Assembly (NCBI GenBank): GCA_000697335.1
Contig: JNEM01011636.1
Location: 1-13,884, forward strand
Origin: Conidiobolus incongruus B7586
Taxonomy: Eukaryota; Entomophthoromycota; Entomophthoromycetes; Entomophthorales; Conidiobolaceae
Reading direction: 5' to 3'
DNA length: 13,884 nt
The notes below the pieces were generated by a model that was not told where the DNA came from, made no database searches, and saw only the letters and a program-made list of their open reading frames with translations. Each line of letters starts with the position of its first letter. Within the stretch, counting starts at the first letter, position 1. A program made the position numbers and the translations under genes. This document shows positions 1 to 10,739 of this stretch, piece after piece.

Positions 1-835
1 TATTAAATTACTTTAGTATTATTTATATAAGATTATTATATATAATAAAGCTTAAACTTAGATTAAATAAAAAAACTTTAAAAAAATATTTTATAATTCA
101 TTTAAAACTTAATAAAACAATAATAATAATATTTAAATAAAACCTATTAAGATATAATTAAATACTAAAGTTTCTATAGAAAATTATTATGAATTATATA
201 TTGTATACTTTATATAATATTTTTTTATTAAAAATATAAATTAAAATATTTGATTATATTAAAATAATTAATTTATAAAACTTATTGAAAATTTTTTAAT
301 ATAAAAAAGTTTTATATAAAATACCTGATTAAAGTGATATATTTATATTTTTTTATTTTTTAAAAATAATTAATTATATATATCTTTTATGTTTTTTAAA
401 ATATAATATTTAATTAATATTTTTAATAAATTTAAAAAAAAATTTATTATTATGAGATAATTTAAAAATAAAATTAAATCAATAGAAATTTTCTAATTAA
501 AATTAACTATAAAAAACTTTGATATTTAATATATTAATTAGACTATAGCTTATATATTTATAATTGCTTTAAACAATTAAAAGTTGAACTAATATGGAAG
601 AAAATATATACAAAAGTTTAATTAGTTTATAAATTATTAAGTTTGAATTTAAAAAAGGAAATGCCTTTTAAGTGTAAAAATATTTACCAAAAATATAATA
701 AAAAGTTAATAATAAAAATAGAGAGTATTAGTTGTATATTATATATTAATTTTTCAAGTTGTATATTAAAATGTTTATTAATTTCTAATCTCAATAAAGT
801 CTTATTATTCAAGATCCAGAGTGAAAATATATAAA
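1..835 (+). repeat. Decayed dispersed repeat, copy A (left-truncated by window)
   Basis: This very AT-rich segment aligns, with many mismatches, to copy B at an offset of about 9.68-9.69 kb. Anchors are the start of copy A (10-70 against about 9687-9750), the stretch 171-245 against 9850-9920, and the block at 561-580 (taattgctttaa followed by a/g and caattaa), which matches 10251-10270 with one difference. Similarity fades near 835, shortly after a shared 'agag' block. No protein domain is readable, so the element family is unknown; it is treated as a fossil. The left part lies outside the window. Confidence 0.72.
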
Positions 836-2633
836 AATATTTAATAATATTTTTATATTTCCATGCTTTTAATAGGAAAATAAGTAAATTTATCGAAAAT
901 TAGGATTCTTTTGACATTTTATACTGATTTAATACCATGAAATTTTAATTGAAATCAATTTGAGTAATTTAAAATTAATGAATTATACCTTTATCTTTGA
1001 GTAGTTATTATTTTATTCCGCGAATGGATATGGGTATTGTGTAAAGTTCAAATAATCAAAAATGTTATCGGATTCCCATAACATTTTCAATCAATAACCA
1101 AAAAATATTTTGGGTTCAATTAATTATTATTCATCAATAATTAAGGTGATATTCAAATTTAATTTCATATGAACTAATATTCAGGAATATTTCAAATAAT
1201 TATTAAAAATTTGATAAGATATATACACGTCCAAATTAATACAAAATTGCTTGATTAGATTAATAATATTGATGAAACCATACTTCATACAATATAATTT
1301 TATCAATCACAAAAATCCATAGAACACTAAAAAAATAATAATAACATATAAAAATCTGTCAACACAAAGTTTACTATCTACGCTATAATCACATCCATAA
1401 TATTTTTATCAACTATATATCATACTAGTTATCAAACTAATTCAATTAATTTAATCTTATTTGAAAGAGTTATATATATGGTTTAAATAGGTCATTATAA
1501 TATTAGTAAATATATAGATTTACCTATTTGAAATTGACATATATTTTCCAAATTTTATTTAATAACTAAAGATAATTAATATTAAAATTAATAATATTCT
1601 TTTTTATTTAAATAAAATTCAAATATAAATGAAAATAAATTGTGAATTTAATTCAATATTTTTAATAATATTAAAACATAATGACTATATTTTAATTAAA
1701 GCTTATAATAAATATTACTGATATAATATATTTTTAAATCACTATCCTATAATGAATTTTAAATTTTATAATTCTATTTAGTTGATTTAATGAATATTAG
1801 AAAAATTAATATTTATATTTTACACAGAATTTGTACATCAAAATGAATTAATATGAAAAATACATTGAAAACGCATTGAATAATATATGTATTATTCTTA
1901 ATATTGTCTAAAAGATGCATTCTCTTTTATAGATCAGAATCTTGAAAAGATCAAGTTTAATTATTTTGAAAAGATACATATAAGTATTGGTATTTATGAT
2001 ATTAAACATCTTCTCTAGTTTATTACAAATGATGAATATATACAAAAACCCATTTGTATTTGATAATATATTATTTTAGTAATTTAACTATTCTATTGAA
2101 ATGTATATTGTATTTAATTCTTTATATCATCTCAGTATCTCCATAAGAGAGTTGTTTTATTGAAATAGAACTGAGTTATCACATACCAATATTACAAATA
2201 ATCATTTTATAAACCATCTACTTTGCAATTTTGATAATCATTAAAATGTGTGTGTAAATATTTTTTTGAGTTACACTCGGACTAAAAATCAATTAATATT
2301 AAAATTTATATAGTTTGAATCTAATTGGAATAAAAATTATTCAATCAAGCATTAGAATATTCTATAAACATATTTTGTTAATTTAAATTATATTTTCAAC
2401 TACCTTCGTTCCAATTATGAATTATTAATATCTTTAATCTAACCCAAAATCCCATCAAATTAGGTATTATAAAAGAATTATTTCTAATTATTCTTAAATT
2501 AGTTATTATTTTGATTTAATAAAAAAGAAATTATACTTGAAATGATTTATAACAAATTTGAGACAAAATTTAGTTTAAAATTTAAACAAAAATATCATAT
2601 GATTTTTAATCAATTCCTATTTGGGCTCATTCT
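836..2633. other. AT-rich gene-poor region
   Basis: No intact gene is seen here. The sequence is dominated by A and T runs, and stops are frequent in all frames. G and C are sparse, with slightly richer islets near 1015-1090, 1880-1990 and 2130-2290 that may be remains of old genes. Composition changes abruptly at about 2600-2640, where the gene island begins. The only scrap worth a separate entry is at 1013-1084. Confidence 0.7.
1013..1084 (-). pseudogene. Possible C-terminal remnant of a decayed gene
   Basis: A short minus-strand frame reads MLWESDNIFDYLNFTQ and ends PYPFAE then TAA. It is richer in Trp, Asp, Pro and Gln codons than the AT-rich surroundings would give by chance, and it resembles the acidic/aromatic tails common in fungal zinc-cluster regulators. 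Upstream on the minus strand (to about 1400) the same kind of text continues but is repeatedly interrupted, so no gene can be delimited. The family link is a guess; a chance open frame remains possible. Confidence 0.22.
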
Positions 2634-3178
2634 CTAATAGGTGTAACTAGTCAGGCTATTTGATATTGTCGCAGGAATGAGCTCTTGAAGAGATATGACA
2701 GTAATTTTTCAAGAAATGCGAGCTGTGATGGCTTGTAGAAGCAAACTAACGTAGTGGAGAGCATGCTGGACAAGTCTTCGCGCGATAGCAGTAGCTACTG
2801 TGCGATCATAAAGTTGAGTAGCATACGTAACAGGAAGATTCATGTGAAGTAGAAAGAGATATTCTTTTTATTAATGTCAAATAGTACAAGGCCTATTATA
2901 GGTATATGAAATAACGAACGTAGTATGCACGAAGCTGAATTATTGTTAAGATAAAAATTTGTAGTATGGGGCTGGTCATTATTTCTAGGTTAGAACCTGA
3001 TATTGATGGAATGGAAAAGGTATATTGTTTCAATTCATGACAAATATAATCAATGATTGGTGAGGTTATAAATATTGAAGTTGTTCATGAAGATGTGTTG
3101 TCGCCAATGAAAGTAAAATCAAGTTTGAACTCTGAATAGACATTCTTTTGACTGATATTAATACAATCTATTAAATCA
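2634..3178 (-). pseudogene. C-terminal fragment of a second Zn2Cys6-family regulator, broken
   Basis: The minus strand directly downstream of the intact gene reads as protein in two frames. From about 3180 down to 2899 one frame gives text such as HELKQYTFSIPSI and IQLRAYYVRYFIYL, interrupted by TGA at 3085-3087 and closed by TAA-TAG at 2893-2898. From about 2866 to 2634 another frame gives NLPVTYATQLYDRTVATAIA, then LHYVSLLLQAIT and, past a TGA at 2709-2711, SLQELIPATISNSL, ending at TAG 2634-2636. The order of helices matches the tail of the middle homology region in the intact neighbour (a LK.RYFSL segment, a Tyr/Leu-rich helix, an A..LA..RA helix, then IIPVIL). No zinc cluster or N-terminal half is present. 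I infer a truncated, diverged paralogue, inactive, on the same strand as its neighbour. The switch between frames could hide an intron, but no convincing splice sites were found. Confidence 0.55.
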
Positions 3179-5068
3179 TTACCAATTTTCCCTCAACAAT
3201 CCAATAACCATAGTATCGTCGGTTTTTTGTACTTTAGAAAAACTGAAATGACCATTATGCTTGATAATATGTTGACACCATTCGAAATAAAGCTCATAAG
3301 CTGAACTCAAAATTGAATACTTTTGAATAATCGCTGCGATTAATTTAAGACTATCCAAATCACTCGAGGATTGGACTGGGACAAAAGCTTTCGTCAGTTG
3401 AAGTAAGATTACTGGGATGATTTGAGAACTGATGTAATAGTCCGTAAGATCGATTGTGGGCATCGGGTAGTTGGGGATGAGGATCGTGCTTTGGATAAAG
3501 TTGAGTAAATCTATTGCCCTGGATTTAGCTAGGTGGAGTGCGGCGTTGGAATGGTTCAACTGATTGAATTCTTTGTCCAATTTGCTTTCGATTAAACAAG
3601 AGATAACGTTAAGACCGTGGTAGGTCACACAGGATGTCAAATGTGCAGATGTTGCGTAAAATTCGGGATTTGACTGCAGTTTCTCCATATACATAGGTAA
3701 TCCAAATTGGCCATCAACTGATGCAAATAGGGAAAAGTATCTGTATTTCAAATCCTGGTAGATATTCACTTGATCGGAAATATTCGTATAGAATTTCAAG
3801 TATATGTTCAAAGCTTTCCCAATGTAAACTGCGAGACAAGTTAGTTTCGCGTAACTGTTGAAGTTAGAATGGATTTGGTAATAAGAATCGGTAAATGAGT
3901 GATGGTGGTTGAATTCTCCATCATTGAACAGATCGAATGGTGACGGACTGAAATTGAAGTGGGGATGTGGAATTTGAGTTTGTCTAGGACTTGGTTCCAT
4001 ATTCACAGGTCGGAGAAATAGTAAGGACGCTACAGCTTCGGAAGCTAAACATCCCCACCATCCGTTTCGTATTTCACAATGACTAACTGTTGGATCCAAC
4101 TTAGGGATTTGTGAGAAATTCTCGTCCAAACAGTGTAATCTCAGCTCTAGGCAAGTTCTAAAATAATAAATTAGATTAATAAAAATCACTAGAGTTAATA
4201 TTGAAAAATTACGATGTCAACTTCTGTACATGAATTAAAGCGCTTAAAATATTTCCAAACTGTAATTCAAGCAACAGCAGGGAAGGAGAACCCCAAACTA
4301 ACTCCATAGGAGGAGTATTTGGATTATTATATAAATGTAAAGCTCTCAAATAAAAGATATTATCAGTGAGTTCTAACTTCTCGGACCTTCCTCTTAGTAT
4401 GAAGTATTGAGGTAGCATACAAGCTGCAATAGCCATAACCAAGAAGGAATTGATTCCAGACTTGGCATAGCACTTCTGGATGGTGTCGAACGACACCGGA
4501 CACATGATACAATACTCGAAACTCATTGAGATTAAATCACTAAGGAGTTCATTCATTTGAGAATTCACGTTGGGATGATAAAGTTTAAGTTTGGGTCTCG
4601 TTTTTACAACTTTTTTAGCAACTTGAGCGCCAATAGTATCTTCATAAAGTTTAAAATCGAAGCCACTCTATTGAATTTTAGTATATTAATTCTAATCAAT
4701 TAATTCATAAAACTTACTAACAACATTTCAATTTTAGGATCCACCTGACTCTGATTGACCAATTTACTAAGAGTATAGTTCAAACCAGCGAGTCTTCTTT
4801 CTAATTTCAAATACTTGTTAAATCGGTATCGACTCAATCCGCCCAAATTCAATTTATCCCCTCCCCCATTAAAAGGCATCAATTCGAACTGAAAGCGCGT
4901 CTCCGTTAAAGTTCCATTGGTCAATTCCTTCCAACCGTTATCCAACTTGACCTCCTTCTTCACATAATAGCAATAACTGTTAAATTTTTCGCAATTGGCA
5001 CAAGGTGATCCTCTATCGCATTTAATTTTTCTTCGAGTGCATTCGCCACAACTTTGTTTTGATCTCAT
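3179..5068 (-). CDS. Zn2Cys6 fungal transcription factor (three exons, 594 aa)
   Basis: Likely a nuclear DNA-binding regulator. Exons on the minus strand are 5068-4718, 4667-4213 and 4157-3179 (stop TAA). Joining them gives one 594-residue frame. Residues 7-33 form a complete zinc binuclear cluster, C-X2-C-X6-C-X5-C-X2-C-X6-C (Cys 7, 10, 17, 23, 26, 33), with the basic loop TRRKIK between Cys 10 and 17. This family binds CGG-type half sites through two zinc ions. A short helix, LERRLAGLNYTLSKL at 89-103, is in the usual place for a linker/dimerisation coiled coil. About 160-480 looks like the fungal-specific middle homology region: EIRNGWWGCLASEAVAS around 298-314, with Trp302-Trp303 and Arg318-Pro319, matches the family's E.RR.WW....(G)RP core. 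The zinc cluster sits six residues after the only nearby Met, which fixes the start. Length is ordinary to slightly short. Target genes and inducer cannot be told: no pathway genes lie alongside. No internal stop is needed, so it appears functional. Confidence 0.93.
4158..4212 (-). other. Intron 2 (55 nt, phase 2)
   Basis: Minus-strand donor GTAATT begins at 4212 and the acceptor TTTTAG ends at 4158. The split codon TC|A restores a serine (residue 269) and joins the HVQKLTS end of exon 2 to TCLELRLHC of exon 3. Branch-like sequences TATTAAC and CTAAT lie inside. Without splicing the frame stops at once (TAA at 4209-4211). GTAATT is a weaker donor than GTAAGT, but the frame continuity supports it. 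Confidence 0.82.
4668..4717 (-). other. Intron 1 (50 nt, phase 0)
   Basis: Minus-strand donor GTAAGT begins at 4717 and the acceptor TAG ends at 4668. A TACTAA branch-site match lies at 4678-4683, close to the acceptor. Without splicing, the frame stops 15 bases into the intron. With splicing, codon 117 joins in phase 0 to a frame that stays open through exon 2 (SGFDFKLYEDTIG...). Confidence 0.88.
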
Positions 5069-5640
5069 TTTTACAAAATGAAAATGGCTTGATTTTAGCC
5101 AAATTTCGAGTATTTATATGTTGACTTCATTGTTTGGTCATCAATGCATTGAATTAAATTAATTAAAACTGTATGGATTTAACTAACTTTGGTTTGTGAT
5201 TGGTCTGTGATAAATAAAAGTGCATAATCTGAAGGTAAAAAATGGTTTTTTGGTTTGTTTCCAAATTGACTAATTAGTCAAAAGTTGAGATATTGTTAGT
5301 GATTTTATATTCATTTTTGGATAGATATAGAAGAACAATGATTAAAAATTGAGAGATTAATTTTGATGGTTTATTACGGAGAATTATTATATTTAAGGTT
5401 AAATGAGATATAAAAGAAATATATTCATTCAAGATAAATTTGCTGAATGAAAGGTATATTATAGAGGTGCAATATGATTTATTGTTTGTTAAAAATCAAT
5501 AATGTTTTTAAGAGTTTCAATTTATAAGAACCGATTAAAAGTAAATACAATCGCTTTTTTATTATGCTAAAATTAATCTATTGATGGAATTTCGATATTA
5601 GTTTCAAAAATCTATGTAAATAAAACCTCATAATTTTTTA
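5069..5640. other. Upstream region of the Zn2Cys6 gene
   Basis: Non-coding stretch whose base composition lies between that of the gene and that of the AT-rich DNA beyond. It presumably holds the promoter of the minus-strand gene. No divergent gene starts here on the plus strand, and no open frame of note is seen on either strand. Confidence 0.5.
5111..5118 (-). promoter_or_regulatory. TATA-like element upstream of the Zn2Cys6 gene
   Basis: Minus-strand TATAAATA lies 43-50 bases before the ATG at 5068. A CCAAT-type pentamer on the minus strand occurs at about 5199-5204. Both are plausible core-promoter parts, but such AT-rich motifs are common by chance here, and the short distance to the ATG would give a very short leader. 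Confidence 0.35.
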
Positions 5641-6071
5641 CTATCAACAGTATACAATGTAGGTAATTTTTTCCTGAATAATCTATCGGGCTTTCTATCA
5701 TTTTTTCCAAGTGTCATAGATTTTCAAAGTTTCAAATAGCTTAAACTTAATTATTTGCGACATACTTTTAGTGTAATCAGAAGTATGATAATACCCATAA
5801 TAAATTGAATATAATTATTATATATTTAGCATGATTTTAGAGAGTATACAATTCATAACTAACTTACTATTAAATTATAATATTATTTAATTTAAAGTAT
5901 ACATATTTTAAACCATTTCTAATTATATATAAAATGTATTAATATAATTACATTAAAATAAGTATATAAAATTGATTTGACTTGCATTGTTTTAACAGAA
6001 TTTATATTTATATTAATTAGGAAAATTTGATATATTTAAAAAAAGAGTAAAATGAAAAATCAATATTTGAA

Positions 6072-6095
6072 ATATATATATATATATATATATAT
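6072..6095. repeat. (AT)12 microsatellite
   Basis: Uninterrupted AT dinucleotide run of 24 bases in AT-rich non-coding DNA. Self-complementary and likely length-variable. Confidence 0.95.
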
Positions 6096-7943
6096 CACAA
6101 CCTTTGATTTTACATTTTTGATTTATATTTATATATTAGCTTTAATTATATTTCAACATTGTTTACTTAAAGGTATATGAAAGAGTAATCAGATCATTTT
6201 ATCTTTTCATTTATTTAAATTTATTCAAATATACTCAATTCAATTTTTAAAAGATTATTTCATCTTAATCTTTATTACGAAATCATTTTAATATTATTAA
6301 TCTAAATTTTACAACTAAATAATATTTTATTGACCTATTTGATTTTATATGCCAGTGGAAAAAAACTTTTATTTTATGTGCAAACTGAACGTTGAGAGAT
6401 AAGATTGAATACAGATTAGATCCAGATTCGGAATGACGCTCAATATATTAATATCAAGAAACTGCATAATTTTAATGGAATTGGATGCATAGTTTAATTT
6501 TCGAAAATGCAATTCTTCTTATTTTATAAAATATGTATACAAAAACTGATAACAAGTTATAGTAAACTAAAGGTTGTTTTAATTAACTAACCAAATTTTA
6601 AATTACATGTATGTTACATTATATGTAATTGAAATTGAAATTAAATATATTTATTTTACAATTTTATATATTGTTAAATAAAGTTTAATATTTGTGTAAT
6701 AATATTAATTTTTCATGTTATAATAAATTATTCAATTTAATAGTTATGTACTAAAATGATATATTAAATTATGCAATAATTGGAACGAAATTAAAGCCAG
6801 ATATGTATAAAATCATCCAATCATATCATATAGAATAAGATATATCCAGATATTTTTTCACATTTAACATTATAATGATTTTTTAAATTATATTGATTTT
6901 AAAATATAGAAATAACACCAGTTTTTATAAATATTCATCAAATCAGTTATCAAAATAATATTGATATAATTGAATAAGTAGAAGGGGTATTAAAGGAAGA
7001 TATATTAAATCTAATATATATACGTATAAATTAATACTATTTGTAATTTTATATTATCAGTAATATTTTAAAAATTAATGAATTTTAAATAAATCAATAC
7101 AATTCAAATAGCACTGATTAATAAAATTTGAACCACTTTCATTGTGATATCATTAATATAAATGTCCGATATTTAAATCCAATATTTATAAACCAATATT
7201 GTTTTATATTAATTGATATATTGTTCTTTAATATTTGATAATATTATACCAATTTAATACCCTCAATATTTAACTAGCATCAATAACTTTATTCTATAAA
7301 AAACTAAAAGTTTTAATTATACTTTGTTAAATGAAATGGACTTTGTATATAATATAAGATTAAAATTATTTCATATGATCAAACTAACTGAAGTGAATTT
7401 TATACATATTCTTCCTTTATAAAACAGTTTTTGAATTGAATAAAATATTTTACACATTCATTAAATTTATATGTACTTTTAGAAACCAATATCTCATAAC
7501 AATATTATTTAAAATTTTGAGACCAATATCCTTAAAATATTACCTATAACAGGATATGATTTCTACTATCAAAAAGGCAAATTCCGATCATTTATTCTGT
7601 TGATTATTATATTAAATTATTTCATTATTATGATTTAATTTCCTTTTAAATTGATGAATTCGTAACCAAAACAATTCATCATTTTTTTAAATTTAGAAGC
7701 TTTAAACTTAAATTTGGAAAATTATTTCTTATATACTAAATTAAATAAAGGCATAAAATATGAATTTATTAATAATGATTTATAAACTTATCATTTATAT
7801 AAATTTATAATTGGTGATTTCAAATTTATTCAAATTTTTTTAGATACATAAATTATATTCAATGATTATAATTAGATATATCTTTAATTATAAACTTTAT
7901 ATAAAATCATGATATAATAAAATAATGATAGAAAACAGAAACG

Positions 7944-7970
7944 TATATATATATATATATATATATATAT
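7944..7970. repeat. (TA)13 microsatellite
   Basis: Uninterrupted TA dinucleotide run of about 27 bases in non-coding DNA. The longest simple repeat in the window. Confidence 0.95.
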
Positions 7971-8274
7971 TCGAATTATTAATCTATATCATTGAAATTC
8001 AACAATTTTGGTATTTCAACATTTGACTCTGTCATCAATTTTATGTAAATATATTGATTTTGAACCTGAAGTGTGTATTATGGAATATCTTACAAAATTA
8101 TAAAGTTTTTTCCATAGTATTTAGGATAAAACAGTTTCATATCATAAATTTATATTATTTAATATAGATTATTATCATTAGATTCTTATAAGTCATAATA
8201 AAAATATTATTAATATTTAAAAAAATCATCATTTGTTTCAAACATATAAAATACATTATTTATTAATTTAACCA

Positions 8275-8545
8275 AAAGTTATTAAAAATATATAAGTAAA
8301 TTAAATTATCCATCTTGTTTCCAACTATTATATTGTATTTCAAAGATACCTGTCTGTCTTTATATGATAGTTAACTCAATATTATTACTAATTTAGAATC
8401 CCTTTCTTGCTCTATACTCTAATAATAATCATAATACGCTTTGTTAGATGTTAAATAAACTCTATTTCATTCGCTAAGCAAACTGTTTAAATCCCAAGAG
8501 TGACAAAGAGAGAAAAGATGATTATAATATTCTGCTGTAACATCT
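8275..8545 (-). pseudogene. Unidentified decayed coding-like fragment
   Basis: One minus-strand frame across this islet keeps protein-like composition, with phrases such as DVTAEYYNHLFSLCHSWDLN, VYLTSNKAYYDYY and YKDRQVSLKYN, but it is broken several times. The use of Trp, Cys, Asp, Arg and Gln codons is unusual for random sequence this AT-rich. I do not recognise the family: it could be an old host gene or an old mobile-element gene. Nothing upstream or downstream helps identify it. Confidence 0.3.
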
Positions 8546-9218
8546 AAACAATAAAGTCAAATTTTAGACATATAATCCTAAAACTTTAAAGAAAAAGATT
8601 AAAATATAATTTGCTAAATCTTATTACAGATAATTTTCAAATAATAATATTTATTTATAAAGCTCATTACAAAAAAAACAATTATAACAATGATTAATAT
8701 ATTTCAATCTGAAAAACAATACTGTTTATAAATACCTGAATTGGATAATTCGTGAATTTTGATGTATATATATGGTCTTGGTGAGTATTATATTATTATA
8801 TATTGATAAAAATTTAATAAAATATTTATTTTACATCATATCTATTTAGATACTTTGGAATTAATATGCCAATTCTTATTTAATGAATCAGTCTCAAATT
8901 AATTAAAATATATCAAGAATACGTCATTAAACTTGAAATATTTATTCATCGTTGATTTAGTAATTGTACTGAAGTATATAATAAAAAAACTATACTGATT
9001 GATCAAATACTTCAGACCAGAAGATATATTTATGGAAGCTCGATTTTTTACAAATACTCAATTTACCCAGTATGGATCTTATATAAACATTGCTTTTTTC
9101 ACAAATTGGAAAATTTATCAATATATGATTATTATAATCAAAAATAAATTTTAATTTAATTCAGAAATTAATAACAAAAAAACATATATAACTACTATTT
9201 AATTGGAATCTAATATAA

Positions 9219-10530
9219 TATTACCTTGAATTTAAAGTAATGGGAAATTTTTTAATTTATGATTTTTGAAACAAATTATTAGTTTAAAATGGGTAAACAT
9301 ATACAAAGTTAAATAGAATATTATATATTTTTAATATATATATATATATAATAGTTTTTTTATTAAAAAATTAACTTTTTAAAATTGATTGTTTAATTTA
9401 ATCATGTTTAAACCAAATAGTGATCATCAAAAGTCTTTTATTTTAATATTAGTAAAACTTAACCATAAGCTCTTTAAAATTATTTAAAATTTACAAATAG
9501 CTTTTAATAATGAAGTATTATTTAAATTAACAATTTATCACTAGGTAAATTACTTTAAAGAGAGAAATTATCTAAAACCTGTTAAAATTTAAAAAATTAA
9601 CTTTCACTATTATTTTTTTAATTATTAATAGAGTGAAAAATATTTTGAAAAGTATTTTAATATATTAGTTAAAGAATTATTTAAGTACTTTAATATTAGC
9701 TTTATAAGTATTTTATATATATTAAAGTTTAAACTCAAATTAATAAATAATAATATAAAATAAATAACTTATAATTTAACTAAAGCTTAAAAAAATTAAA
9801 GTAGTTATTATTAAATAAAATTTACTAAAATATTGTTAGAAGCTTAAACTTTTATAGTGAATAATTATAATTGATGAATCTTAAATTTTTATATATAACT
9901 TTTTATTAAAACACAAATTAAAATATTAAATTAAATTAACCCCCTTTATAAATCCCTTTTTATAAATATTTTGTTAATAGGTAAATGTTAATTATTATAA
10001 TAAATTATAATAATATATGCTATTTTTATTTAATTCCTAAAGGAAAATTAATTAATAGTAACTTTTATATTGCTTTTTTAAATAAAAGTGTTTTTAATTA
10101 GTATTCTTAATATAATTTAAGAAAACTTATTATTTTATATAATAATTATAAAATACATAAATTTAAAACTATAAAAAACTTTCTAATTAAAAATAACTGG
10201 AAAAAACTACCATATCTAGTATATTCTTTAGATTATAACTTATGTCATTATAATTGCTTTAAGCAATTAAAAAACTAGCTTATAAGAAAAAAATTTCTAC
10301 AAGAATATTTAATTAATTTGTGAAATATTAAATTCTAGTCTTTAATAAAAAGAATTATTTTTTAAATGTTAAAAGTTTGTTAAAAGTATAACAAAAAGTT
10401 ATTAATAATAAAAGAAACTATTAAATTTATATTATATATTTATTTTTATATATCATATATTAAAATATTTATTTATTTTTAATTGCAAAAAATTCCCATT
10501 ATTAAAAATACAGAGTAATATTAAATTAAT
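9219..10530 (+). repeat. Decayed dispersed repeat, copy B (most complete)
   Basis: The left part (9219-~9765) aligns with copy C (13356-13884) at an offset of about 4.14 kb. Shared blocks include ttaccttgaattt (9221 and 13358) and a 23-base identical block at 9446-9468 and 13583-13605. The right part (~9670-10530) aligns with copy A (1-835). Together they define an element of at least 1.3 kb. Similarity is not obvious before about 9219 or after about 10530, so these may be near its ends, but no terminal repeats or target duplications could be seen. A (TA)n run at 9334-9350 lies inside. No protein can be read. Family unknown; an old, heavily decayed mobile-element fossil is the likeliest explanation. 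Confidence 0.75.
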
Positions 10531-10739
10531 TTGAATATTAGTTTGTATTAATAAATAATAAATTTTTTATTAATTAATAATTTTTATGATGAATAAGATA
10601 TTATCCCATATTCAGTAAAAATTATACAATTTAAAATTAATAATATTATACTAAAAATTATATATTGATAAAATCTTATTATATATTTCTTTGGATAAAT
10701 ATAAATTATTATATTATAAATATGACTTAAATTATATAA

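Larger units (their letters stand above)
5641..9218. other. Long AT-rich gene-poor region
   Basis: About 3.6 kb without a convincing gene on either strand. It contains two long (AT)n tracts (6072-6095, 7944-7970) and several slightly GC-richer islets (about 6350-6500, 8275-8545, 8990-9150) where frames look coding-like for short distances and then break. No tRNA cloverleaf, tandem array or long inverted repeat was recognised by eye. The composition matches the repeat copies on both sides, so it is probably the same decaying compartment. Confidence 0.65.

Noticed and set aside
643-834. 63-codon plus-strand open frame inside repeat copy A
   Set aside because: Low-complexity Lys/Ile/Asn text in AT-rich DNA. 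The matching part of copy B is not open in a comparable way, and no domain is visible. Most likely a chance frame.
3130-3185. Possible third intron extending the live gene past its stop (donor-like GTAATG at about 3182)
   Set aside because: The candidate intron would be only about 31 nt, and the exon beyond it soon meets stops. The protein already ends where family members usually do, so the stop at 3179 was kept.
4209-4568. Exon 2 segment as an independent 119-residue protein starting at GTG
   Set aside because: The frame is open further upstream to the intron 1 acceptor, and splicing on both sides gives a continuous regulator. A GTG start is not expected in a fungal nuclear gene.
6350-6500. 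GC-richer islet with coding-like phrases (RLDPDSE, WNWMHSLIFENAI)
   Set aside because: Phrases are short and interrupted within a few codons in every frame. No family could be assigned, so it was not called as a gene or pseudogene.
2405-6789. 14-base inverted match (ttcgttccaattat at 2405-2418 and its complement at 6776-6789)
   Set aside because: Flanks do not extend the similarity convincingly. A single short match in AT-rich DNA is not evidence of an inverted repeat element.
8998-9150. Plus-strand open stretch of about 50 codons (QTRRYIYGSS...PVWILYKHC)
   Set aside because: Short, Ile/Tyr/Lys-rich, no recognisable domain and no partner exons. Compatible with chance, though it sits in a slightly GC-richer islet.
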